Source: Aquimarina sp. TRL1
Lineage (GTDB): Bacteria; Bacteroidota; Bacteroidia; Flavobacteriales; Flavobacteriaceae
Assembly: GCF_013365535.1 (NCBI RefSeq)
Contig: NZ_CP053590.1
Location: 2,222,501 to 2,286,500 of the forward strand
Direction of reading: 5' to 3'
DNA length: 64,000 nt
The notes beneath the pieces are model-generated. The model was not told the DNA's origin, did not search any database, and saw nothing but the letters and a program-made list of their open reading frames with translations. This document shows, piece after piece, positions 28,152-36,213 of this stretch. Both the position numbers and the translations under genes were made by a program. Position 1 is the stretch's first letter, and every line of letters starts with the position of its first letter.

Positions 28152-28940
28152 ATGATACTTACAGATACGCACACACATATTTACAGTGAATCTTTTAATG
28201 AAGATCAGGACGAAATGATGGAACGAGCAATTTCGTCCGGAGTGTCACGTTTTTTTGTTCCTGCAATTGATTCTGCTTATACAGAAGCGATGTATGCAGT
28301 AGAAGAAAAATATCCAGAGCAGGTCTTTTTGATGATGGGATTACATCCTACTCATGTCAAAGAAAATTACGAAGATGAATTGGCACATGTAGAAGAAGAA
28401 GTAAAAAAAAGAAGTGAATCATCCTCTTCAAAACGTTTCTATGCTATAGGAGAAATAGGGATTGATTTGTATTGGGATAAGACCTTTCTGAAGCAGCAAC
28501 AAGATGCATTTCGAAGGCAGATACAATTAGCGAAAAAATACGGATTGCCAATCGTTATTCATGGAAGAGATGCTTTTGATGAGATTTTTGAAATTTTAGA
28601 AGAAGAAAAAGGAGAAAAACTAAGAGGTATTTTTCATTGCTTTTCGGGAACCTTGGAACAAGCTAAAAAAGCGATCTCTTATAATATGAAACTGGGTATA
28701 GGGGGAGTTGTTACTTTTAAAAACGGGAAGATAGATAGGTTTCTGGATCAGATTGCATTGACAGATCTTGTTCTGGAGACAGATGCTCCGTATCTGGCAC
28801 CAACTCCATACAGAGGAAAAAGAAATGAAAGTGCGTATGTGTTGCATGTGGCAAAAAAGCTATCTTCAATTTACGGCATATCAGAAGAAGAAATAGCAGA
28901 AATTACTACTGCGAATTCAAAAGAAGTTTTTGGAATATAA
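28152..28940 (+). CDS. TatD family metal-dependent hydrolase
   Basis: TIM-barrel metallohydrolase of the TatD DNase family, 262 aa from ATG 28152 (the frame opens 18 nt earlier, but that overlaps the -7 box). Metal ligands: DTHTHIY (residues 5-11), IGEIGIDLYWD, the His of FHCFSGT and the Asp of ETDAPYLAPTPYRGKRNE. Family members cut DNA exonucleolytically or act as deacylases. The asparaginase gene begins 14 nt after the stop, so the two are co-transcribed. Confidence 0.94.
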   Translation: MILTDTHTHIYSESFNEDQDEMMERAISSGVSRFFVPAIDSAYTEAMYAVEEKYPEQVFLMMGLHPTHVKENYEDELAHVEEEVKKRSESSSSKRFYAIGEIGIDLYWDKTFLKQQQDAFRRQIQLAKKYGLPIVIHGRDAFDEIFEILEEEKGEKLRGIFHCFSGTLEQAKKAISYNMKLGIGGVVTFKNGKIDRFLDQIALTDLVLETDAPYLAPTPYRGKRNESAYVLHVAKKLSSIYGISEEEIAEITTANSKEVFGI

Positions 28941-28954
28941 AATTAATTTAGATT

Positions 28955-29989
28955 ATGGGGGCTACACCAAAAATATTGCTGGTATACACAGGGGGAACCA
29001 TTGGTATGGTGAAAGATTTTGAAACAGGAGCGTTGGTTGCTTTTGATTTTGATGAGTTGTTATTGAGGATTCCCGAATTGACACAATTGGAATGTGTGAT
29101 AGAAACGATTAGTTTCGAGGAACCTATTGATTCTTCGGATATGAATGTAGCGAGGTGGAAGGATTTAGGAGGGATTATTAATAGGAAATATGAAGACTAT
29201 GATGGATTTGTTGTGCTCCATGGAAGCGATACGATGTCTTATACAGCATCTGCGATTAGTTTTATGTTTGAAAATTTAACAAAACCGATCATCTTTACAG
29301 GGTCTCAGCTGCCGATAGGGGATTTGAGAACTGATGCAAAGGAAAACCTGATTACAGCTATTCAGATCGCAGCATTACAAGAAAAAGGCAAGCCGGTAAT
29401 TACAGAAGTAGGTTTGTATTTTGAGTATAAATTATTGAGAGCAAACAGAACAACCAAAATAAATGCAGAGCATTTCGAAGCTTTTCAGTCTCCTAATTAT
29501 CCGCCACTGGTAGAGTCAGGAGTTCATCTGAAAATAAATAGCTCCTTTTTGAGGAAACCCAACAGAAGAAAAAAAATGATCTATCATACCCATTTTGATA
29601 ACGATGTGGTTATTCTGAAAATGTTTCCCGGAATTAATGAGAATATCGTAACAGGTATTCTTTCTTCTGATCTGATAAAAGGAGTGATTTTGGAGACGTA
29701 CGGTTCTGGTAATACCACCACTAAAAAATGGTTTATCGAGGCGTTGACAGCTTTTATAAAAACGGGAAAACCGGTGATAAATGTTACGCAATGTGCAGGA
29801 GGAAGTGTCGAAATGGGTAAGTATAATACCAGTGTAGCGCTAAAAAAAGCAGGAGTTATTTCAGGAAATGACATCACAACAGAAGCAGCTATCGCAAAAT
29901 TGATGTATTTACTGGGAGAAAATTTACCTCCTAAAGTCCTAAAAACCATCTATGAAACTTCTGTAAGAGGGGAAATGTCCGAAAATTAA
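28955..29989 (+). CDS. ansA: Type I (cytoplasmic) L-asparaginase
   Basis: Hydrolyses asparagine to aspartate and ammonia. The first catalytic Thr is in LVYTGGTIGM, the second (with its Asp) in VLHGSDTMSYTASA, and FTGSQLPIGDLRTDAKENL and ILETYGSGN follow. 344 residues without a signal peptide fit the type I enzyme. Second gene of the TatD operon. Confidence 0.95.
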   Translation: MGATPKILLVYTGGTIGMVKDFETGALVAFDFDELLLRIPELTQLECVIETISFEEPIDSSDMNVARWKDLGGIINRKYEDYDGFVVLHGSDTMSYTASAISFMFENLTKPIIFTGSQLPIGDLRTDAKENLITAIQIAALQEKGKPVITEVGLYFEYKLLRANRTTKINAEHFEAFQSPNYPPLVESGVHLKINSSFLRKPNRRKKMIYHTHFDNDVVILKMFPGINENIVTGILSSDLIKGVILETYGSGNTTTKKWFIEALTAFIKTGKPVINVTQCAGGSVEMGKYNTSVALKKAGVISGNDITTEAAIAKLMYLLGENLPPKVLKTIYETSVRGEMSEN

Positions 29990-30051
29990 CTCATTAAATT
30001 TCATTAGTTAACATTTTTTTTGTTATTTGCTCACCGTTTTAAGAAAAAACT

Positions 30052-30139
30052 AGAGAGGTGGCCGAGTGGTCGAAGGCGCACGCCTGGAAAGTGTGTATAC
30101 GTCAAAAGCGTATCGAGGGTTCGAATCCCTTCCTCTCTG
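30052..30139 (+). tRNA. tRNA-Ser (GGA)
   Basis: 88 nt with the long variable arm of a serine tRNA. AGAGAGG (30052-30058) pairs fully with CCTCTCT (30132-30138), followed by discriminator G. The D arm has GGCCGAGTGG, the anticodon loop reads CTGGAAA (anticodon GGA, codons UCC/UCU) and the T loop has GGTTCGAATCC. CCA is not encoded. Confidence 0.96.
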
Positions 30140-30225
30140 CATTATTATTAAATTTTTAAGAGAGTTTATAATATTTTTTTATCTTTAACCCTTTATTTAA
30201 CTAATTAAAATTAAGAATCAGCGCA

Positions 30226-31026
30226 ATGAAAAGACTATTCTCTATTCTGGCAATCGCAGCAGTAATGGCGTTTGGAAACGTGAAAGCAGCTACTGTACCT
30301 GCTCAGTTATTATCAACTAATGTGCAATTATTTGCTCCTATAACTACCACTACTACAGTACAAGAAGATGCAGCTCCTGCAAAAGAAGAATTATCCTTCC
30401 ACCAAGAAATCAAAAAGCGTTTCATCGAAGGAGGTCCTGAATTTATGGGGATTGTATTGTTATGTTTAATTCTAGGTCTTGCAATTGCAATCGAAAGAAT
30501 TATATTTTTGAATCTTTCTACTACCAACACGAAGAAATTACAGCAAAACGTTGAAGATGCGTTAAATAGCGGTGGAGTAGAAGCTGCAAAAGAGGTGTGT
30601 AGAAATACAAAAGGACCGATCGCTTCTATTTACTACCAAGGGTTAGATAGAGCAGACGAAAGTATTGATGCTGCAGAAAAAGCAGTTGTAGCTTACGGAG
30701 GTGTTCAAATGGGACAGCTAGAAAAGAACGTTTCTTGGGTATCATTATTTATCGCATTGGCACCGATGCTTGGGTTCATGGGAACTGTAATCGGGATGAT
30801 TCAGGCATTCGATAAGATTGAAGCAGCTGGAGATATGCAGCCATCGCTTGTAGCAGGAGGTATTAAAGTAGCACTTCTTACTACAGTATTCGGACTTATT
30901 GTTGCTATTATCTTACAGATATTTTATAACTACATTGTAGCAAAAATCGATAGTATTGTGAACAACATGGAAGATGCGTCAATCACGTTAATCGATATGT
31001 TGGTAGCTTATAAAAACAAAAAATAA
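30226..31026 (+). CDS. exbB: MotA/TolQ/ExbB proton channel protein
   Basis: 266 aa. An N-terminal signal-like hydrophobic stretch and a Thr-rich periplasmic segment precede the ExbB core: a membrane segment (FMGIVLLCLILGLAIAIERIIFL), a cytoplasmic region, then two segments with LAPMLGFMGTVIGMIQAFD, the family hallmark, and KVALLTTVFGLIVAIILQ. It forms the proton-driven motor with the ExbD proteins encoded downstream and energises TonB-dependent receptors. First gene of a four-gene set ending at the terminator near 32790. Confidence 0.94.
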   Translation: MKRLFSILAIAAVMAFGNVKAATVPAQLLSTNVQLFAPITTTTTVQEDAAPAKEELSFHQEIKKRFIEGGPEFMGIVLLCLILGLAIAIERIIFLNLSTTNTKKLQQNVEDALNSGGVEAAKEVCRNTKGPIASIYYQGLDRADESIDAAEKAVVAYGGVQMGQLEKNVSWVSLFIALAPMLGFMGTVIGMIQAFDKIEAAGDMQPSLVAGGIKVALLTTVFGLIVAIILQIFYNYIVAKIDSIVNNMEDASITLIDMLVAYKNKK

Positions 31027-31137
31027 TAAGCATTTTCTATCAAGTGCACATCGGCTAACCACTGATGTCGAAAAAAGAAAATAATTATTATTCATCAGGT
31101 TTGAGAATTATTCATTCCTAAATTAAAAAATAGTCAC

Positions 31138-31608
31138 ATGAAAATTTCAAAAATACTATCATATGTAGTTCTTGCTGTTGGAGCTTTGGGAATTATCCTT
31201 TGGTTCGTAATGAACGGTAAGATTGGAGATTTAATGGCAGAGAGCGGGGTTTCTGAAGCACGTGATCTTTCATTAGAAGCTGCGAGTTCTGCAGTAAGTC
31301 CACTATATAACCTGACACTTGTAATCTTTATCATTGTTGTTGTTGTTACCTTAATTGCAGTATTCTCTGCATTAGCTAAAAACCCAGCCGGATTAAAAAA
31401 GACGGCTATTGGTCTTGTATCTTTCCTTTTAGTAGTAGGAATTGGATATGGATTAGCTCAGGGAGTTGAAACTCCGTTGAAAGATGGAGAAGTACTTTCT
31501 GCAGGAGGTTCTAGATGGGTAGGAGCAGGATTGTATGTATTCTACTTCCTGTCAGCAATAGCAGTAGGATTAATGGTTGTTTCAGGTATCAAAAAATTAA
31601 TAAAGTAA
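31138..31608 (+). CDS. Four-TM membrane protein in exbB-exbD operon
   Basis: 156 residues with hydrophobic segments at about 5-25, 57-80, 90-110 and 130-152. It lies between exbB and exbD; its stop is followed after one base by the exbD ATG, so the products are surely co-made. This position is usual for Bacteroidota Exb operons, but the function is not known to me. It could stabilise or modulate the motor. Confidence 0.85.
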   Translation: MKISKILSYVVLAVGALGIILWFVMNGKIGDLMAESGVSEARDLSLEAASSAVSPLYNLTLVIFIIVVVVTLIAVFSALAKNPAGLKKTAIGLVSFLLVVGIGYGLAQGVETPLKDGEVLSAGGSRWVGAGLYVFYFLSAIAVGLMVVSGIKKLIK

Positions 31609-31609
31609 T

Positions 31610-32218
31610 ATGGCAAAGAGAGCAGCACCAGAAGTAAATGCAGGATCGATGGCAGATATTGCATTCCTACTTCTTATATTTTTCCTGGTTACCACAACGA
31701 TCGAAACCGATAGTGGTATCAGCAGGAAGCTTCCACCGCCACAGGAAGAAGATGTTGAACCACCTGTATTAAAGCAAAAAAATATTTTTGTAGTAGAGGT
31801 GAATAAAAACAATGACCTGTTGGTAGAAGAGGAGCCAATGGAATTGAAGGATTTACGTGCGGCAGCCATCAAATTTTTAGATAACGGAGGAGGAGCAGGA
31901 AATGATGTTTGTTCATACTGTAGAGGAGAAAAAGATCCATCTTCTTCTGATAATCCTGAAAAAGCCGTAATATCACTACGTAATAATCGTGAGACAAGTT
32001 ATAAAACCTATATCGCTGTTCAGAATGAATTGGTAGCAGCATATACAGAATTACGTAACAGAGAAGCTCAGCGATTATTCGGTAAGACTTTTGTCCAAAT
32101 GGAAAAAGATCTTAAAGATGTGAACTATCCTGGAAGTAAAGAAAAATTAAAGGATGATATCAAAAAAGTACAATTGTTATTTCCTGAAAAACTTTCAGAA
32201 GCAGAACCAAAGAAATAA
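31610..32218 (+). CDS. ExbD/TolR-family protein (first copy, long form)
   Basis: 202 aa. The single N-terminal membrane segment contains the proton-carrying Asp (GSMADIAFLLLIFFLVTTTIE). The periplasmic domain has an insertion with a Cys pair (VCSYC), followed by EKAVISLRNNRETSYKTYIAVQNEL. Partner of the ExbB above. Near-equal-length paralogue at 33217-33825 shares most of the sequence, including the Cys pair. Confidence 0.93.
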   Translation: MAKRAAPEVNAGSMADIAFLLLIFFLVTTTIETDSGISRKLPPPQEEDVEPPVLKQKNIFVVEVNKNNDLLVEEEPMELKDLRAAAIKFLDNGGGAGNDVCSYCRGEKDPSSSDNPEKAVISLRNNRETSYKTYIAVQNELVAAYTELRNREAQRLFGKTFVQMEKDLKDVNYPGSKEKLKDDIKKVQLLFPEKLSEAEPKK

Positions 32219-32241
32219 ATTAATAACATAAAAAATAGATT

Positions 32242-32727
32242 ATGTCTAAGTTTAAAAAGAAAAAAAGTGGTGAATTGCCAGCTATTTCTACAGCATCTTT
32301 GCCAGATATCGTATTTATGTTATTATTCTTCTTTATGGTGGCTACTGTAATGCGTCAAAACACATTGATGATTGACAATAAATTACCGTCAGCAGATCAA
32401 ATAGAGAAGTTAGATAAAAAAGATTTGGTTATGTACATCTATGCAGGAAAGCCAAGTGCTAGATATCGTGCTAGTGCAGGTAATCAGGCAAGAGTACAGT
32501 TAAATGATAAGTTTGCTGAAGTAGACGAAATTAAAGCGTTTATACTTGCAGAAAGAGCTTCTAAAAGAGAGGAATTGCTTCCTTTCCTTACTACAGCCCT
32601 AAAAGTTGATGGAGATACTAATATGGGATTAGTAGGAGATATTAAAAAAGAATTGAGAGATGTTCAAGCACTTAAAATTAACTACACCACCAGAACAGGT
32701 AGTGCTACAGATAATTTAAAAAAGTAA
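32242..32727 (+). CDS. ExbD/TolR-family protein (second copy, short form)
   Basis: 161 aa. The membrane segment with its Asp reads STASLPDIVFMLLFFFMVATV, followed by MRQNTLMIDNKLP and a periplasmic domain lacking Cys. Bacteroidota motors often use two different ExbD subunits, and this is the second of the pair, 23 nt downstream of the first. Followed by a strong terminator. Confidence 0.93.
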   Translation: MSKFKKKKSGELPAISTASLPDIVFMLLFFFMVATVMRQNTLMIDNKLPSADQIEKLDKKDLVMYIYAGKPSARYRASAGNQARVQLNDKFAEVDEIKAFILAERASKREELLPFLTTALKVDGDTNMGLVGDIKKELRDVQALKINYTTRTGSATDNLKK

Positions 32728-32757
32728 GAATATTCTATTCTAATCATAAGTATTTTC

Positions 32758-32790
32758 AAAAAACCTGACCTTTTTGGTCAGGTTTTTTTT
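32758..32790 (+). terminator. Rho-independent terminator of exb operon
   Basis: AAACCTGACC (32761-32770), a 5-nt T loop and GGTCAGGTTT (32776-32785), followed by more T to 32790. The A-run upstream would also stop minus-strand transcription. Confidence 0.9.
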
Positions 32791-32892
32791 ATTCCATTGT
32801 TTTTTTAAGAATTAAAAATACGGTATGGCATGACAATTGTTACTGTATATATGTAAAGATTTCCTATAATCTTTCACTTTAATCTTTATTCA

Positions 32893-32937
32893 TTATTGCC
32901 CATGGGGGTAAACCTGTTAATCAGGTATGGGCAATAA
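32893..32937. repeat. 16-bp bulged hairpin between exbD pairs
   Basis: TTATTGCCCAT (32893-32903) and ATGGGCAATAA (32927-32937) pair over 11 bp. Nested directly inside, ACCTG (32912-32916) pairs with CAGGT (32922-32926) around TTAAT, leaving an 8-nt bulge (GGGGGTAA) on one side only. The nearest T-run begins about 12 nt later, so it is not a standard terminator. Confidence 0.6.
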
Positions 32938-33216
32938 GAATAGGGATTTTTTTTCATCGTTATTATATCAATATCTAACCATCCAAACGCTAAGTGATAT
33001 TGAGTATACGTTTTATTCGCGAGTTTTCCTCCAATGAACGAATAGTATATGCATTATGGTAATAATGTATATAAATTTAGTAGCTAACGTTCGATGATTT
33101 TCTCTCCCTTATGCTGTCGGACATAAAATAGCTATACTGTTTTAGACATATAATGATTGTATCACTTCTGATTCGATGAAAGCCACATTATGAGTATTAA
33201 TTAAATCTATATAATT
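32938..33216. other. Spacer upstream of second exbD pair
   Basis: No gene and no clear TTG-N19-TAnnTTTG promoter. The presence of a terminator at 32790 means the second exbD pair needs its own promoter somewhere here. Confidence 0.4.
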
Positions 33217-33825
33217 ATGGCTAGACGATTAGCACCAGAAGTAAATGCAGGCTCGATGGCTGATATTGCATTTTTATTATTGATCTTTTTCTTAGTGACC
33301 ACTACTATAGAAACTGATGTAGGAATTAGCAGGAAACTACCACCTTTGCTGGAAAAGCCTCCGCAAGATATTCATATTAAAGAACGTAATCTTTTCAGGG
33401 TGGAGATTAACAAAGACAACCAGTTATTGGTAGAGGAGCAAATGATGGATGTTAAAGGATTGAAAGAAGCAGCTGTTGCTTTTTTAGACAATGGGGGAGC
33501 AGGGGTATCCTCATGTACGTATTGTATGGGAAATAGAGATCATAATTTATCAGACAGCCCCGAAAAGGCAGTGATCTCTTTGGTTAATGATCGTGAAACA
33601 AGTTATGAGATGTATATCGCGGTTCAGAATGAACTGCTGGCAGCATATACGAGTTTACGAAATAGGGAAGCTAGGCGTAAATACGGAATCTCATATGAAG
33701 AAATGCTCACGTTGTATAAAGAAGCTAGTGATTCGAATAATAAAGGGCAGTTAAAAGCACAATTAACCGCTATCCGAGCGATGTATCCAGAGAAATTATC
33801 AGAAGCAGAACCCGTAAAACAATAA
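33217..33825 (+). CDS. ExbD/TolR-family protein (third copy, long form)
   Basis: 202 aa, paralogue of 31610-32218 with the same length, the same membrane segment (GSMADIAFLLLIFFLVTTTIETD), the same Cys pair (SCTYC) and the same end (PEKLSEAEP). The periplasmic parts differ more. It has no ExbB next to it, so it must use the ExbB at 30226 or one elsewhere. Arose with the next gene by duplication of the exbD pair. Confidence 0.92.
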   Translation: MARRLAPEVNAGSMADIAFLLLIFFLVTTTIETDVGISRKLPPLLEKPPQDIHIKERNLFRVEINKDNQLLVEEQMMDVKGLKEAAVAFLDNGGAGVSSCTYCMGNRDHNLSDSPEKAVISLVNDRETSYEMYIAVQNELLAAYTSLRNREARRKYGISYEEMLTLYKEASDSNNKGQLKAQLTAIRAMYPEKLSEAEPVKQ

Positions 33826-33829
33826 GAAT

Positions 33830-34312
33830 ATGTCCAAGTTTAATAAAAAGAAAAAAGGAGGAATTCCATCAATATCTACTGCTTCATTACCAGATATCGT
33901 TTTTATGTTGTTGTTCTTTTTTATGGTAGCAACAACAATGCGGCAAAATACGCTTATGGTAGCGAATAAATTACCAATAGCTGATCAGGTAGAGAAATTA
34001 GAGAAAAAAGATCTGGTCATCTATATTTATGCCGGGAAACCAAGTAGCAGATATCAATCCAATGCAGGAACAGAGGGAAGAGTTCAATTGAATGATAAGT
34101 TTGCTAGTTTGGAAGATATCCAATCCTACGTGCTGGCAGAGCGGAATAAAATGAGAGAAGAATTAGTTCCTTTTCAGGTGACTGCCTTAAAAATAGATGG
34201 TCAAACAAATATGGGATTGGTTGGTGATATTAAAAAAGAGCTGAGGGCTGTACAGGCGTTAAAGGTTAATTATACAACACGGACCGGAGCGCTGTCAGAT
34301 GTCTTTCACTGA
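33830..34312 (+). CDS. ExbD/TolR-family protein (fourth copy, short form)
   Basis: 160 aa, paralogue of 32242-32727 (SISTASLPDIVFMLLFFFMVAT, MRQNTLMVANKLP). It begins 4 nt after the third copy, tighter than in the first pair (23 nt). Ends before a terminator-like hairpin. Confidence 0.92.
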   Translation: MSKFNKKKKGGIPSISTASLPDIVFMLLFFFMVATTMRQNTLMVANKLPIADQVEKLEKKDLVIYIYAGKPSSRYQSNAGTEGRVQLNDKFASLEDIQSYVLAERNKMREELVPFQVTALKIDGQTNMGLVGDIKKELRAVQALKVNYTTRTGALSDVFH

Positions 34313-34337
34313 TGAATAAATGTCCTGTAATTTGCAA

Positions 34338-34367
34338 CAAAAGGTTTCCCCTTTAGGGGAAGCTTTT
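34338..34367 (+). terminator. Terminator after second exbD pair
   Basis: AAAAGGTTTCCCC and GGGGAAGCTTTT form an imperfect stem with a 4-nt loop (TTTA), ending in a T-run. Confidence 0.7.
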
Positions 34368-34875
34368 TGATTGTTTGTAGGGCTTGTATTTAAAGATAAG
34401 ACCAATGGGTGTAATTCTCTCAAAGCTTGCTTTGAAATTTAAAATCTGTTTTAAATAAATGCTCCGAGGTGACTTACTGTTGTAACGACTTAATTCGTTA
34501 TGTGTTACTCTCGTGTTTATATATCTGGGCTTGCTTTGTATGTGTATATGTCAGCATAGTTGCTCCTGTCAATTTTAAGCAGTATAGGTGTTGTTTGAAG
34601 AATATAAAGTATTTTAGTGCTTTGGGATTATTAGTCAACCTTGATAAAAAGATTTCGCAGGTTGTTTTGATCTGTAGTACGCATTAGGGTTTTATAATGA
34701 AGTACGAAAATTCGATCAGGTATGATGTTTTATCAAATTAAGTATAGTCGTACTATGTTTAATCTGAGAAATACAACAAAGTGATATATTGTAAAATAGT
34801 TTTTCTAATACATAATCCGAATTAGAGCTTTTATCAGTACGGTTTCATGGATAGAAATTACTTTGTAGTGTATAG
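34368..34875. other. Non-coding stretch before PorT-family gene
   Basis: About 500 nt with no credible gene. A 72-codon frame (34469-34687) is Cys-rich and low-quality and was not called. TACTTTG at 34859-34865, near the following gene, is one base short of a -7 consensus. Confidence 0.4.
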
Positions 34876-35613
34876 GTGATTACTACTAGAAAAATAAATT
34901 ATAAAAAAGTGAGATACTCTTTGTTGTTTTTTGGGATTCTTTGTTGCTGGGAAGCAGCTTTTGGTCAATTAGATACCATACAGGAGGAAAGTATAGTACT
35001 GGATTCTTTATATAGAGAAGATCAGTTTTATGTTGGAGCAACAATGAACTTACTTTTTAATACTCCTGATGGAATAGAGCAATCTGGGTTTTCAGGAGGG
35101 CTTCATTTAGGCTATATGAGAGATATGCCTGTAAATAAGAAGCGAAACGTAGCGATAGCTTTAGGGCTTGGATATTCTTTTAATACGTATAATCAAAACT
35201 TGTATATCGGAGAAGAAACGACTGCTGAAAAAACAATATTTAGCTCCTTATCAGGGGTACGGTATGGTTCTAATCGATTTGTAACACATTTGGTAGAGGC
35301 ACCATTAGAATTTCGATGGAGAACCTCTACAGCAGCTTCTCATAAGTTTTATCGTATCTACACGGGAATTCGAATGGGGTATTTGTATCATTTTACATCC
35401 AGATATGAAAATAATGGGAGTATTGTAAAACAAAATAAGGTGGAAGAAGTCAATCCCTGGCGTATAGGAACTTCCTTTGCTTTTGGGTGGAATACCTTTA
35501 ATTTTTATGTGTATTACAGCTTAAACCCGCTTTTTAAAAATGCTGTAATGGATGATGGACAATCTCTGGAGATGAATACTTGTAAGATCGGACTTATGTT
35601 TTATATTTTATAA
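34876..35613 (+). CDS. PorT-family outer-membrane β-barrel protein
   Basis: 245 aa starting at GTG 34876 (no in-frame ATG nearby). A signal peptide (ending FGQ) is followed by alternating amphipathic strands typical of an outer-membrane β-barrel: FYVGATMNLLF, GFSGGLHLGYMRDMP, VAIALGLGYSFNTYN, EAPLEFRWRT, FYRIYTGIRMGYLY, TFNFYVYYSLNPLF. It resembles PorT proteins of the type IX secretion system in length and plan, but I cannot say whether it is porT itself or a paralogue. It overlaps the convergent next gene by 6 nt. Confidence 0.75.
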   Translation: MITTRKINYKKVRYSLLFFGILCCWEAAFGQLDTIQEESIVLDSLYREDQFYVGATMNLLFNTPDGIEQSGFSGGLHLGYMRDMPVNKKRNVAIALGLGYSFNTYNQNLYIGEETTAEKTIFSSLSGVRYGSNRFVTHLVEAPLEFRWRTSTAASHKFYRIYTGIRMGYLYHFTSRYENNGSIVKQNKVEEVNPWRIGTSFAFGWNTFNFYVYYSLNPLFKNAVMDDGQSLEMNTCKIGLMFYIL

Positions 35614-36213
35614 CCAGAAATTGACCAGGATCAGCTGAGGCAGCATTCCTATAGATATGCCCAGAATGAGTTCTGTATGGGTGTGTGCCTTATAAATAAG
35701 ACGAGAGGTGGCCAGTGCCCCGTTTCCAATAAATAGCAGACCAATTAAAGTGGTGATGTTAATTCCGAAATGAACACTCAATGCAATAGTAAACATGGTG
35801 ATGCTACTGATACCAATCATATGCAAACTTGCTTTTATATTAAACAAAACAATAAAAGTAGCACTAATCGCTGATATCAGAGCTCCCAGAAAAAAGAAGT
35901 ACAGTTCCGGGAATGTAGGTGCATCGATAATAATTTTAATGACCAGCAACAAGATAAAAGACTGCAATATTAGTGGAATCTTTCGTTGATTGACTGTTGC
36001 GAGGTGAAAGGAGTCCAGTAAGCCGAGATTTTTCAGCGAAAAAAAAAGGATAACAGGAATACACACAGTCATAATAAACAGCCCGATCAGTTTAGCCTGT
36101 ACAAGTTCAAAGGCAAAGAAACGAGGGGTGTTGCTAAAATAAATAATAGCGCCCAGTATAGGCATTATAATGGGGTGTAGGATATAGGAAAAACTTTTTA
36201 GCAATGCATTCAT
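35608..36213 (-). CDS. PAP2-like integral membrane protein
   Basis: 201 aa with about six membrane segments. Near the C terminus, LATSRLIYKAHTHTELILGISIG follows the SRxxxxxH pattern of PAP2 phosphatases, and LHMIGIS sits where PSGH would be, but the first motif (KxxxxxxRP) and the PSG are not evident. It is therefore either a degenerate PAP2 relative or a lipid-phosphatase-like protein without full catalytic equipment. Its ATG overlaps the rpoN stop by 1 nt, so the two are co-transcribed. Confidence 0.65.
   Translation of the reverse strand: MNALLKSFSYILHPIIMPILGAIIYFSNTPRFFAFELVQAKLIGLFIMTVCIPVILFFSLKNLGLLDSFHLATVNQRKIPLILQSFILLLVIKIIIDAPTFPELYFFFLGALISAISATFIVLFNIKASLHMIGISSITMFTIALSVHFGINITTLIGLLFIGNGALATSRLIYKAHTHTELILGISIGMLPQLILVNFWL

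Noticed and set aside
34469..34687. 72-codon plus-strand frame
   Set aside because: Cys- and Tyr-rich low-quality sequence with no start signal; lies in a spacer between a terminator and the PorT-family gene.
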